NCBI GenBank assembly: GCA_035551995.1
Contig: DASZME010000097.1
Location: 1-64,000 of the forward strand
Source: RYN-428 sp035551995
GTDB lineage: Bacteria; Planctomycetota; Phycisphaerae; Tepidisphaerales; Tepidisphaeraceae
Direction of reading: 5' to 3'
DNA length: 64,000 nt
Made by a program: the position numbers and the translations under genes
The notes under the pieces: model-generated
What the model was told of the DNA's origin: nothing
What the model saw: the letters and a program-made list of their open reading frames with translations, nothing else
Database searches by the model: none
In this document: piece after piece, positions 46,717 to 55,156 of the stretch
Layout of the letters: every line of letters begins with the position of its first letter
Numbering within the stretch: the first letter of the stretch is position 1

Positions 46717-49700
46717 ATGTTAATTCGTCGCTCATCCCGCAAATCGATACTGCGAACGTGCATCAATGCGCTCGTCGAATCACTTGAAACCCGGACGCTC
46801 TTGAGCGGCGGCACGGTCGATACGACGTTTGGAACACAGGGATCGGTCGCAACTCTGTTTTCCGGCGCGCACAGTTATGCCTATGCGACAGCCGTGCTCG
46901 TGCAGCATGATGGCGATTCCATTGTCGTCGGCTCCGCCGGCCCGGCGAACGAATCGGGCAAGCCCAACCAGGACTTCGCCCTTGTTCGCTACACCTCGGC
47001 AGGCAAGCTTGATCCGACCTACGGAACAAATGGTGAAGTCTTTACCGATTTTAACGGCGGTGACGACATCGCCGTCGCCGCGGCGCTTCAGTCCGACGGC
47101 AAGGTCGTCGTGGCGGGAATCAGCAACTATTCCGGCAACGATAACGACTTCGTCCTTGCACGCTACACCACCACCGGCGCCCTCGATACCACCTTCGGCG
47201 CCAATGGCCGAGTTATTACCAATCTCTCAAGCGTCGGCGGCGCAGAGGCTACGGCAATGATCATCGATAGTCAGGGCCGTATCCTGGTTTTGGGAACCCT
47301 CGGCGATCCTTCCAACGCCAATCGATTCACCATCGCCCGCTATTTGCCCAGCGGAGCGCTGGATACTACGTTCGGCAAAGGCGGAATAGCGGTCATGAAA
47401 GCCGGGCCGGCGATTAACAGCGCCAGCGCGCTGGCGATTCAACCCGACGGCAAAATCGTGGTCGCCGGCGGTAGCGCCGACGACAATTTCTACGCCACCC
47501 GCCTCACGTCCACCGGCGCCTTGGACACCACCTTCGGAACCGCCGGATTTACGGAGGTGAACTTCTTCAATGGGTCCTCCGCGGTAGCCGTCGATATTGT
47601 CGCCGGCGGCAAAATATTGCTGGGTGGAACCGGCTTCTATGGCGGAAGCTCCGACAGCGGCGCGTTTGACTTTTCCCGACTCAACTCAAACGGCACTCTC
47701 GATACAACCTTTATCTCCAATGGAATATATGCCCAAAGCGTGGGGAACGGCGCCATCGCGCATGCCATGACCGTCGAACCCGACGGCAATATCCTCATGG
47801 TCGGCGCAGGCGTAGGCGATAACAGTCTCTATTCCATCCTCGTCAGCTCGGCGCAAGGATTCCTCAGCAACGGCGTCGTGCATTTTAATACGGTGAGCAA
47901 CACCGCAACCACCATCGGCCAAAGCGCCGCGTTCGCCGTCGCCGTTCAAAACGACGGACGGATCTTAGTGGCCGGCGAAGAGGGTGGAGGCACGATTACA
48001 TCGCCGACCGAGCACTTTATTGTCAATCGCTTTCTCGGCGACGCCCCCGTCTCGATTTCCGGTCAGGTCATCGACGTTGCCGGCGCCGGATCGGGATTGG
48101 CCGGAGTGAAGGTCTACCTTGATATCAACAACAACGGCGTCTACGACCCTACAGACTACTACGTCACGACCAGCGCCCACGGCTATTATACGTTCTCCAA
48201 TCTCGCCGCGGGAACCTATGTCGTTCGCGAAGTCGTTCCGAGCGGTTTCCAGATCACCGCTCCCAGCGGCGGTTCTTATAGTCTCACGCTGGCGCCGGGC
48301 CAGTCGGCTGCCAACGAAAACTTCGACGACGGCAGCACCCTCGGCTCGATCTCGGGCGCGGTCGTCAACCTCGCGACTGGAATCAACGGAACCGGATTGT
48401 CCGGAATCAAGGTGTATCTCGATTTGAACAACGACGGCAAACTCGATACCGGCGATAAATCAGTGACCACCGGTTCCGACGGCAGCTACACGTTTTCCAA
48501 CCTCGCTTTTGGAACCTACGAAGTTCGGGAGGTCGTGCCGTCGGGAACACAAGTCAACACTCCGGCCGGCGGCGCCTATACGGTCACGCTGTCAGCCGGG
48601 AATACCTCGGCAGGGGAAAATTTCAACAATCTTCCCGGTGTCTCCGTGCTGGATACCAGTTACGGCACGTCAGGCTCAGTCGCCGTTGGTTTCCCGCCGC
48701 CGCATGATTACTCGTCGCCGGCGACGGTGCTGTTGCAGTCGGACGGCAAATCGATCGTCGTCGGAACCGCCGGGCCTGTCGATCAGGGTTTCGATGATCC
48801 CGAGCCAGGCACATCCGACTTTGTGCTTACCCGCTATACGACTGCCGGAGCGCTCGATCCGACGTACGGCACAAAGGGAGTCGTCTACACCAACTTCGGC
48901 GGCGGCGATAGTTCCGCCAAGGCCGCCGTGATACAGCCCAATGGCGACGTCGTCGTCGCGGGAACGGAAGCCAACGGCGATCTTGTGCTCGCGCGCTACA
49001 CCACCGCCGGCGCCCTCGACGCCACCTTCGGCAATCATGGCAAGGTCACCACCACGCTCACCTTCGGCTCCGGCTCGAGCAATTCCTTTGGGCCCACATT
49101 ATCCATGGCGCTAGATAGCTCCGGGCGATTGGTCGTGTCGGGAATCAACGGCGACGTCACCGTCGCGCGCTTCTTATCCAATGGATCGTTTGATGCTTCG
49201 TTCGGCAAAGCCGGCGTCGCGAAGTTCACCTCCGGCCCTTTGCTCACCGTCGTTACAGTGGTTGATTATTTCCCCAATCTCAGTTCGACCGCGATCGAAT
49301 CGGACGGCAAAATCGTCATCGCCGGCCAAACCGCGGCCGGCGATATGTTTGCCGCCCGGCTGACCTCCGCCGGCGCCCTGGACACCACGTTCGGGTCCGC
49401 CGGCGTGGCCGATATCAATTTCCCCGGCGAAACCAGTGGCGCCACCGCCGTCGATTTCACCACCGGCGGAAAAATCCTGCTCGGCGGCTTCGTGACCAAC
49501 GCTCAATCGATCAATTCTTTCGCCCTCGTCCGCCTCAATACCAACGGCTCGCTTGACACCACGTTTGGGACCAACGGAAAGACGATTTCCACCTTCCCGT
49601 CCCAGAGCGGCGAGGCAAATGCCATGGCCGTCGAATCCAACGGCGATATCATTCTCGCGGGCTCCGGCGTTGACCAAGGCATCTTCCTCAGTTCCGCCCT

Positions 49701-49920
49701 GCTCGCCCGTTACACCACCGCTGGCGTTCTGGACAAGACATTCAACGGCAACGGCGAAGTGGTCTTCAACTCCATCGTCAGCAGCAGCTTCGCGGCGATG
49801 GTTGACGCGAACGCCGTGATCGTCCAATCCAACGGCGATATCCTCGTCGTCGGCGATTCCGGCGGCGGCCACGCCGGCGGCGACTTCGACGAAATCCTCC
49901 TCACGCGCTTTCTCGGCTGA
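46717..49920 (+). CDS. Delta-60-repeat surface protein with two SdrD B-like domains
   Basis: The 1067-residue product starts with a basic leader and the planctomycete export motif LVESLETRTLLSGG. A first array of delta-60 repeats (about residues 30-440, units ending D(T/P)T(F/Y)GxxGxV) is followed by two SdrD B-like domains (VKVYLDINNNGVYD; IKVYLDLNNDGKLD, both with a YTFSNLA(A/F)GTY strand) and a second array (about 650-1065). I count six and seven repeats. Asp/Asn-rich loops suggest calcium binding. The ATG at 46717 follows cggag; the frame opens upstream at 46561. There is no PEP-CTERM tail. Surface location is inferred. Confidence 0.9.
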   Translation: MLIRRSSRKSILRTCINALVESLETRTLLSGGTVDTTFGTQGSVATLFSGAHSYAYATAVLVQHDGDSIVVGSAGPANESGKPNQDFALVRYTSAGKLDPTYGTNGEVFTDFNGGDDIAVAAALQSDGKVVVAGISNYSGNDNDFVLARYTTTGALDTTFGANGRVITNLSSVGGAEATAMIIDSQGRILVLGTLGDPSNANRFTIARYLPSGALDTTFGKGGIAVMKAGPAINSASALAIQPDGKIVVAGGSADDNFYATRLTSTGALDTTFGTAGFTEVNFFNGSSAVAVDIVAGGKILLGGTGFYGGSSDSGAFDFSRLNSNGTLDTTFISNGIYAQSVGNGAIAHAMTVEPDGNILMVGAGVGDNSLYSILVSSAQGFLSNGVVHFNTVSNTATTIGQSAAFAVAVQNDGRILVAGEEGGGTITSPTEHFIVNRFLGDAPVSISGQVIDVAGAGSGLAGVKVYLDINNNGVYDPTDYYVTTSAHGYYTFSNLAAGTYVVREVVPSGFQITAPSGGSYSLTLAPGQSAANENFDDGSTLGSISGAVVNLATGINGTGLSGIKVYLDLNNDGKLDTGDKSVTTGSDGSYTFSNLAFGTYEVREVVPSGTQVNTPAGGAYTVTLSAGNTSAGENFNNLPGVSVLDTSYGTSGSVAVGFPPPHDYSSPATVLLQSDGKSIVVGTAGPVDQGFDDPEPGTSDFVLTRYTTAGALDPTYGTKGVVYTNFGGGDSSAKAAVIQPNGDVVVAGTEANGDLVLARYTTAGALDATFGNHGKVTTTLTFGSGSSNSFGPTLSMALDSSGRLVVSGINGDVTVARFLSNGSFDASFGKAGVAKFTSGPLLTVVTVVDYFPNLSSTAIESDGKIVIAGQTAAGDMFAARLTSAGALDTTFGSAGVADINFPGETSGATAVDFTTGGKILLGGFVTNAQSINSFALVRLNTNGSLDTTFGTNGKTISTFPSQSGEANAMAVESNGDIILAGSGVDQGIFLSSALLARYTTAGVLDKTFNGNGEVVFNSIVSSSFAAMVDANAVIVQSNGDILVVGDSGGGHAGGDFDEILLTRFLG

Positions 49921-50214
49921 CGTCGCTCGTCGAATCATCAAAGGTCCGACGGCCTTTCAAAAGCCGTTCGTCCACCCGTTCGCCGCATTTGGCGAACCGG
50001 AAAACCGAGCCGCATCGCGTTGCCCGCGATGACCTTTCTGAAGTTAGCAAACCGACGTGGGCGGCGGTGTTCGAACTGCCGGCCATGCCCTTTTCGCCAG
50101 CTTCAATCGCGCTATTCGCATCCAAACCCGCGCCGTCCTATACTCGTACGTTTGATTCGGCCCGGTTCCTGGCCGATGGCGCTTATTCGTCTCTCGATTT
50201 GAGGAGAACCTGCA

Positions 50215-51621
50215 ATGCCCGGCATGACCATGACCGAACAGATCCTTGCCAAACATAGCGGCAAGACCCACGTTGACCCCGGCGAAAATGTTTGGGTGAA
50301 CGTGGATGTGCTGATGACCCACGACGTCTGCGGGCCGGGCACGATCGGCATCTTTCATGAAAAATTCGGGCGCAACGCCAAGGTATGGGATCCCAATCGC
50401 GTGGTCATCATTCCCGACCATTACATCTTCACTGCCGACGAAAAGTGTCATCGCAACGTGCAGGTACTGCGCGATTTCGTGAAGGAACAGGGGCTGAAAT
50501 ATTATTACGATCCGGAGTTCGTGAAGAACGAGCCGGGGATGCCCAATCCCTATCGCGATCCGAATAAAACCAATTACAAAGGCGTATGCCACAAGGCGCT
50601 GCCGGAAGAGGGGCACATCCGTCCCGGGGAAATCCTCATCGGCACCGACAGCCACACCTGCACGGCCGGCGCCTTCGGCCAATTCGCCACCGGGGTCGGC
50701 AACTCCGACGCGGCGTTTGTGCTCGGCACCGGAAAGACATGGCTGAAGGTTCCGCCGACGATGAAGTTCACCTTTCACGGGCAAATCCCTCCCTACCTGA
50801 CGGCCAAGGACTTGATCCTCGCCGTCATCGGCGAGATCGGCGTCGATGGCGCCACCTATCGCGCCATGTATTTCGCGGGCGACGGCATCAAATCCCTCAC
50901 CCTCGAAGACCGCATGACGCTGACCAACATGGCCATCGAAGCCGGCGGCAAAAACGGCATCTGCGACGTGGACGAAAAAACCCTCGCCTACGTTCGCAAC
51001 CGCTCCAACGTCCCCACCTGGGAAGTGATCGAAGAAAGCCGCGACGCCAGATATCACTTTGAAGCCGAATGGGATTTAAGCACGCTGGAACCGCTCGTCG
51101 CCAAGCCTCATTCCCCGGACAACCGCGATACGGCTCACAATTGCCGCGACGTCAAACTCGATCGCTGCTACATCGGCTCCTGCACCGGCGGAAAAATCAC
51201 GGACATGATCTTCGCCGCCAATATTCTCAAGGGAAACCGCGTCAAAGTTCAAACCTTCGTCGTGCCCGGCAGCACGGAAGTGCATTCCGATATGAAGCGC
51301 CTGAATCTCCGCGGCGTCCCGAGGGACAGTAACGAAAAGAGCATCGAAGACATTCTCATGGACGCCGGATGCACCATGGGCCCCAGCGGCTGCGGCGCCT
51401 GTCTGGGCGGCCCGGTGGATACCTTTGGCCGGCTGCAAACGACCGAAGTCTGCATCAGCACGACCAACCGGAATTTCCCCGGCCGCATGGGCAGCACCAA
51501 ATCGGCCGTCTATCTGGCGTCGCCCCTGACCGTGGCGGCCAGCGCGCTGACGGGACATATCACCGACCCCCGAGAATACGTGAGTTCGCCGATCGAAACG
51601 GGAATGGCCGGAGTGCTGTAA
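50215..51621 (+). CDS. leuC: 3-isopropylmalate dehydratase/homoaconitase-type large subunit
   Basis: The 468-residue protein is the aconitase-family large subunit of LeuC/HacA type. Motifs: THDVCGPGTIGIF, PDHYIFTADEK, IGTDSHTCTAGAFGQFATGVG and the iron-sulphur Cys residues in IGSCTGGK and GCGACLGG. It interconverts isopropylmalate isomers (leucine) or a homologous tricarboxylate, with a small LeuD-type partner. No small subunit gene follows, so that partner lies elsewhere. A strong gaggagaa site precedes the ATG. Substrate choice within the family is not settled by sequence alone. Confidence 0.9.
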   Translation: MPGMTMTEQILAKHSGKTHVDPGENVWVNVDVLMTHDVCGPGTIGIFHEKFGRNAKVWDPNRVVIIPDHYIFTADEKCHRNVQVLRDFVKEQGLKYYYDPEFVKNEPGMPNPYRDPNKTNYKGVCHKALPEEGHIRPGEILIGTDSHTCTAGAFGQFATGVGNSDAAFVLGTGKTWLKVPPTMKFTFHGQIPPYLTAKDLILAVIGEIGVDGATYRAMYFAGDGIKSLTLEDRMTLTNMAIEAGGKNGICDVDEKTLAYVRNRSNVPTWEVIEESRDARYHFEAEWDLSTLEPLVAKPHSPDNRDTAHNCRDVKLDRCYIGSCTGGKITDMIFAANILKGNRVKVQTFVVPGSTEVHSDMKRLNLRGVPRDSNEKSIEDILMDAGCTMGPSGCGACLGGPVDTFGRLQTTEVCISTTNRNFPGRMGSTKSAVYLASPLTVAASALTGHITDPREYVSSPIETGMAGVL

Positions 51622-52345
51622 CGGTTCTGCACTCGCTGCGTGCGCCACAAGCGACGCTTGTCATGGCGTACGTCGCGATGTTGGATGAGGTGGACGAGGG
51701 GACCGCGATACTTAAGTTGAGCGATGTTCTTCCCACGCAAGCTCACTTTGCTACCTACCAAGGCCTGCCGTCCGATTGGTAGCTGCGTTATCGGAGATGA
51801 ATCGAAGCTGATCCGCCGCAAGTTGAACAGGATGCCGGCGCTTTCAGCAAGAAAATGAAAGGTCCGCCTCTGTTGAATGACTCCCGCCTCTTCTCCACCG
51901 ACTCAGGTATTTCCGCGAGCGTCTGGAATAATATACATTTTTCTCTTGCCTTTTTGATAAACGATGAAATAATCGCCTTTCTGGAACGTCGTGTCGATGG
52001 AGATAGTCATGTTCAAGCATTGTAATAAGTCAACAGCCGCCGGTATTGAGTCCCGCCGACTCGATACAGATATGGCGTTTGTGCCGACGCGCCTGGTCGC
52101 GTAATCTCCCCGCCTTTTCCGGCCGGGAGTTCTTCCCGGTCGAAAGTAATCTTTTTTACTATACCGGGAATGTTTTAAGCCTGTCGTTATTCGGCTGAAA
52201 AGCTTCATAACGAGTGGAATCGCGTCTGATTCCACGCCGGCTTATTTTGCGTTGGAGCGTTGGATGATGAATCAATGCTGGACGGAATGCGCGCCCATGT
52301 CTCGGCACGAAGTCTTTTGGAGATATCGCGGCTGACTGTGAAGAC
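51622..52345. other. Long intergenic stretch before the tRNA island
   Basis: More than 700 bases with no gene that I can support. It contains a small perfect palindrome (acaagcgacgcttgt, ~51649-51663). On the minus strand a 35-codon frame at 51903-52010 (MTISIDTTFQKGDYFIVYQK onward) is the only protein-like piece; it lacks a clear ribosome-binding site and may be chance or the end of a lost gene. Confidence 0.5.
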
Positions 52346-52418
52346 GCACTGGTAGCTCAAATGGAAGAGCGCCGGTCTACGAAGCCGGCGGTTGAAGGTT
52401 CGAGTCCTTCCCGGTGTA
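52346..52418 (+). tRNA. tRNA-Arg (anticodon ACG)
   Basis: A 73-base cloverleaf folds by hand: acceptor GCACTGG/CCGGTGT (two G-T pairs), D stem GCTC/GAGC, anticodon stem CCGGT/GCCGG with loop CTACGAA (anticodon ACG, so A34 is probably read as inosine), T arm GAAGG-TTCGAGT-CCTTC, discriminator A. CCA is not encoded. It heads a cluster of tRNA genes and relics. Confidence 0.88.
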
Positions 52419-52461
52419 TTGGCGCGCGAAATGGTTGTATTCGCAATATTTATGATATTGA

Positions 52462-52515
52462 TGGCCGCACCTGGCTCAACTGCGGAGCCGCCGGTTGTTC
52501 GCCGGAGTAGTGCAA
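52462..52515 (+). other. tRNA-like relic (D and anticodon arms only)
   Basis: A D-arm-like hairpin GGCTC/GAGCC is followed by an anticodon-arm-like CCGG/CCGG with a seven-base loop TTGTTCG (would read GTT, Asn). No T arm follows before tRNA-Asp begins at 52519. I call it a truncated tRNA relic; chance pairing cannot be excluded. Confidence 0.4.
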
Positions 52516-52518
52516 ACA

Positions 52519-52591
52519 GCCGCCATAGCTCAGCGGAATGAGCGTCCGTTTGTCAACCGGAAGGTCATGGGTTCGACACCCATTGGCGGCG
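52519..52591 (+). tRNA. tRNA-Asp (anticodon GTC)
   Basis: Acceptor GCCGCCA/TGGCGGC is perfect, D stem GCTC/GAGC is perfect, T arm ATGGG-TTCGACA-CCCAT is perfect, and discriminator is G as expected for Asp. The anticodon loop TTGTCAA gives GTC. The closing pair of the anticodon stem is a T-C mismatch (TCCGT/CCGGA), so the gene may be weakened. CCA is not encoded. Confidence 0.82.
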
Positions 52592-52593
52592 TG

Positions 52594-52672
52594 GAAAGTT
52601 TTGGGCATAGCCCAGCGGTAGAGCGGAGGCCAGGGAGCCTTATGTCTCTGTTTCGATTCCAGGCAAATTTCC
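52594..52672 (+). other. Degenerate tRNA relic
   Basis: Immediately after tRNA-Asp comes a tRNA-like stretch with a recognisable D-arm (TAGCCCAGCGGTAGAGC, one mismatch), an anticodon-like stem GAGGC/GCCTT with a six-base loop, and a T-loop TTCGATT whose stem has lost its invariant G-C pair. The acceptor arms pair poorly. It looks like a third tRNA in decay, which would give three or four tRNA units in ~330 bases. Confidence 0.5.
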
Positions 52673-52803
52673 GCAACTGTATAAGCTGGACGCGAACGGG
52701 GGCGCGTCTTGCTTCGCTTGCGACGAACATGTCGTCGCCGGTGACTCTTGACTCTGAAGATCGCGTTTTCGGGATGAAGTATGGCGAAGAAGGAAGAATA
52801 CGG

Positions 52804-53064
52804 ATGACTCACATGCAAACTATCAATGTGCCCCATCGCAGTCGAATGGGGACCGACGCGGCCGTTATTCACGTCCATTATGCCAAGCGTAGTTTCGACA
52901 TCTCGATGATCGGGCTCGGTCTAACGCCAACCTCGCATGACGACCATGTGAAATATGAGATCGCCCGCTTTTTGGACGTCGCGGATAATTATTTGGATGA
53001 CTATGTGATCGATCGTCACGTCAGCGGCAATCTTACGATTTGTCCGCGTTCGATCGGCGGTTGA
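52804..53064 (+). CDS. Small protein with a ubiquitin-like (beta-grasp) pattern and C-terminal Gly-Gly
   Basis: From the ATG at 52804 (ggaag upstream) the product has 86 residues. After a ~20-residue lead come two strands (AVIHVHYAKRSFDISM), a helix (DDHVKYEIARFLDV), a turn region (LDDYVIDRH) and a final strand with tail SGNLTICPRSIGG. That strand-strand-helix-strand order with a terminal Gly-Gly is what ubiquitin, ThiS and MoaD show. I recognise no named family, although I recall similar small proteins ending in a Phe-Gly. It lies between a tRNA cluster and a broken gene. Function is not known; the fold is a prediction by eye. A longer start at 52774 is possible. Confidence 0.6.
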   Translation: MTHMQTINVPHRSRMGTDAAVIHVHYAKRSFDISMIGLGLTPTSHDDHVKYEIARFLDVADNYLDDYVIDRHVSGNLTICPRSIGG

Positions 53065-53098
53065 CTTCACTCACGAGGCTGAACCAACAAGGAGAAAC

Positions 53099-53221
53099 AT
53101 GAAACCTTTTCACGTACCTATTCGTTATGCCGGCCATTCCCGAGGGAAGGCCGGCCGGAAAAACAATGGAACCTGTAAATGGGTGTTATATGAACACGCG
53201 GAGTTTACAAGAGAAGTTTGA
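53099..53221 (+). CDS. Small ORF with strong ribosome-binding site
   Basis: A 40-codon frame (MKPFHVPIRYAGHSRGKAG, then CKWVLYEHAEF) follows aaggagaaac directly before its ATG. Its last 32 bases overlap the start of the next gene. The good site and protein-like composition suggest a real or recently real gene, perhaps shortened. No family recognised. Confidence 0.4.
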   Translation: MKPFHVPIRYAGHSRGKAGRKNNGTCKWVLYEHAEFTREV

Positions 53222-53706
53222 GCGCATGGGAGCTCGGCTGAAAATTGGCCCTGGCGTTCGGCGTCGATGGGAGTTGGCCGTTCGTGAGATTTCGCTCGAC
53301 ATCCTGAAGGACCACAAGGGCGAATATTTCGAGCTGACGACCGACCCGGCGCGGACGTTCCGCGTCGATGCCCTTGACGTAAGACCGAAGGATCGGCATC
53401 TGCTTTTGATGGTGGCCGCGGAGCGCGACGCAGCGCATCCGTTCGCCGGCGAAAAGCAGAAGTTTTTGTGCGGCCACGACGAGCGGTCGTGGTTCGTGGC
53501 GGCGGTGGCAGTTCGCCCAACTGTACGGCGCGCGGTCGGCTCGAAGAGCCGGCTTCCGCGTCATGCAGCGCAACGCGACGGTCTTCGTGAAAGGACGCGT
53601 CTGGCATCCCGATCATAAGACGGTCCTGCTCAATGGCTGGTTCCGTGTCGAGATGACCACCGAAAACCAGGCCCCGGCAATGCGACATGTCGCATTCCTC
53701 GACTGA
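53190..53706 (+). pseudogene. Unknown gene of the tRNA island, internally deleted and frameshifted
   Basis: The first frame gives MNTRSLQEKFERMGARLKIG, DVRPKDRHLLLMVAAE and KFLCGHDERSWFVAA, clearly coding in character. The second frame resumes WQFAQLYGARSARRAGFRVM and ends NTENQAPAMRHVAFL-like (TTENQAPAMRHVAFLD) at a TGA (53704-53706). The switch is near 53505. From memory, proteins with both ends exist with an extra ~120 residues between them, so this copy has probably lost its middle as well as its frame. Function unknown. It lies just after the ubiquitin-like gene and may have been its partner. Confidence 0.6.
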
Positions 53707-53900
53707 TTCGGCGATCACGGGCCGCTACCCTATCGGCGTGGCGGATGGAAACATTCGCCACGCCCTTTGCAAGATCATATCGATGAAGAGAAACGCCGTA
53801 CGGGCCGGCTCTGGTCCAAGGGGCGCATCGCCTGGAGTCCCACGGTTTGCCGGCCGGGGCAACCCTTGCATCCGTCCGATAATCCCGCTACAAGTTTCAT

Positions 53901-54401
53901 GTGAAGTTCAACTTGGTCGACAAGGTCGAGTCGCTTTCCGCCGAGCGGATTGTCACGGTGAAGTACGTGAGTTTGGCCGAGGAATATCTGGCCGATCACT
54001 TTCCGACATTTCCGGTATTGCCCGGCGTCATGATGCTCGAATCGGCGACGCAGGCGGCGGGCTGGCTATTGCATCATCGCGGCGGATTTGCAAAATCCGT
54101 CGTCGTGCTCAAAGAGGCCCGCAACGTCAAGTACGGCACGTTTGTGGCGCCGGGAAACGCGCTTCGGATGGAAATCGATTTCTTGAAAACCACCGACGGC
54201 GGCGCTATGTTCAAAGCCAACGGCAGCGTCGTGACGGCTGCCGGGGCGAGTTCGCAGGCGGTGCAGATCCGGCTGGAACTGGCGAGCTTTAATCTCGCCG
54301 ACAAAAATCCGGAGCTTGCCGAGCTGGATAGCCGACTTCAGGAACACAACCGTCGGCGGTGGGAACTGCTTGCCGCACAGATGATCGTAAACAAAATCTG
54401 A
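53901..54401 (+). CDS. FabZ-type 3-hydroxyacyl-ACP dehydratase
   Basis: The 166-residue hot-dog-fold protein has the FabZ-type motif FPTFPVLPGVMMLESATQAAGWLL (family HFP-x-x-P-x-x-PGV), with Glu in MMLESATQ. The catalytic His is in the ADHFPTFP segment. It likely removes water from 3-hydroxyacyl-ACP. The start is GTG at 53901 with no strong site. The C-terminal tail (LQEHNRRRWELLAA) extends past the fold. It opens a five-gene cluster with ACP, a second dehydratase and two ketosynthases. Identity is sure at family level; whether it serves core fatty acids or a special lipid is not. Confidence 0.88.
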   Translation: MKFNLVDKVESLSAERIVTVKYVSLAEEYLADHFPTFPVLPGVMMLESATQAAGWLLHHRGGFAKSVVVLKEARNVKYGTFVAPGNALRMEIDFLKTTDGGAMFKANGSVVTAAGASSQAVQIRLELASFNLADKNPELAELDSRLQEHNRRRWELLAAQMIVNKI

Positions 54402-54446
54402 CCTCGGCTCGGATGCCGAGGCTGTCACAAGGGAATGGAAAGAGAC

Positions 54447-54833
54447 ATGGCACTTACCGAAGAAGAGATTTATACAAAGGTTCAGGCCGTATTGGTTGAC
54501 GCATTGGGCGTCGACGAAGACGAGATTACTCCGGACGCCGTCATCAAGGATGATCTCGGCGCAGAGAGCATCGACTTCCTGGATATCAGCTTTCGCCTTG
54601 AAAAAGCCTTCGGCATCAAAATCGGCAAGGGCGAGATGATGCCGGAAAACCTCTCGAGCGATCCGACCTTCGCCCAGGACGGCAAAGTCACCCCCGCCGG
54701 CGTCGCCGAGCTTAAAAAACGGATGCCTTACTCGAATTTCACGGAGTTTGAAAAAGACCCGACCGTCGACAACATGAGCAAGCTTTTCACCGTCAATACG
54801 ATCGTGCATTTTGTCGAGGGAAAGGTGAAGTGA
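54447..54833 (+). CDS. Acyl carrier protein
   Basis: The 128-residue product holds an ACP domain: VLVDALGVDEDEITPDAVI, then the phosphopantetheine site DDLGAESIDFLDI with Ser near residue 44. It is longer than the ~80 residues of a typical ACP; the extra C-terminal ~45 residues (KRMPYSNFTEFEKDP, then VNTIVHFVE) partly replace the last helix. ATG 54447 is preceded by ggaaagag. It lies 45 bases after the first dehydratase. Confidence 0.9.
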   Translation: MALTEEEIYTKVQAVLVDALGVDEDEITPDAVIKDDLGAESIDFLDISFRLEKAFGIKIGKGEMMPENLSSDPTFAQDGKVTPAGVAELKKRMPYSNFTEFEKDPTVDNMSKLFTVNTIVHFVEGKVK

Positions 54834-54850
54834 GATCCGAAGCTCGAATA

Positions 54851-54939
54851 GCTCGAACAATTTTCAGGTTGCTGTAGCGTTTTTGCGTCTAATGGGCCCG
54901 CTGGCGTGTCTCGCGATCGAAGCTCGCGCCACCAACCCG
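54851..54939. repeat. Dispersed ~90-base repeat, copy 2
   Basis: This copy begins gctcgaacaattttcaggtt and ends cgcgccaccaacccga. On the opposite strand it aligns with the element at 22628-22719 along most of its length, sharing the ends and the central GC palindrome. It separates the ACP gene from the second dehydratase, in a 320-base gap without a gene. Confidence 0.7.
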
Positions 54940-55057
54940 AAAATGGCGCTAAATCCGACAAAAGCCACGATGCGTGAATGACACGAGTGGATGTCGACGA
55001 CGGATTCCGGCCGCCCTTCATTTTCGGGATCGAGCATGAACGCTTTGACTGATCCGT

Positions 55058-55116
55058 AACACCGGCGTCCCGCCAGTGGCCGGCGAAAACAACACAGCCA
55101 GGACAGCTGTGCTACG
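55058..55116. repeat. Two adjacent short dispersed palindromes
   Basis: The first (aacaccggcgtcccgccagt, 55058-55085) and the second (aacacagccaggacagctgt and four more bases, 55090-55116) are back to back. The second is an inverted near-copy of the element at 32951-32974 (21 of 24 positions). Read as protein, they give the GVPPVAG and TARTAVLR phrases common to such repeats. Confidence 0.7.
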
Positions 55117-55156
55117 AAGGATTGGGAAGCTCCATTCGGGTTTCAAAGGCGCTCTC

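Noticed and set aside
52300..53710. Integrated phage or integrative element at the tRNA genes
   Set aside because: No integrase, recombinase or duplicated tRNA 3' end (attachment site) is visible in the window, so integration is not supported.
53687..54292. 201-codon frame overlapping the first dehydratase
   Set aside because: The in-frame product of the other frame (53901-54401) is a clear hot-dog-fold dehydratase, so this one is a shadow.
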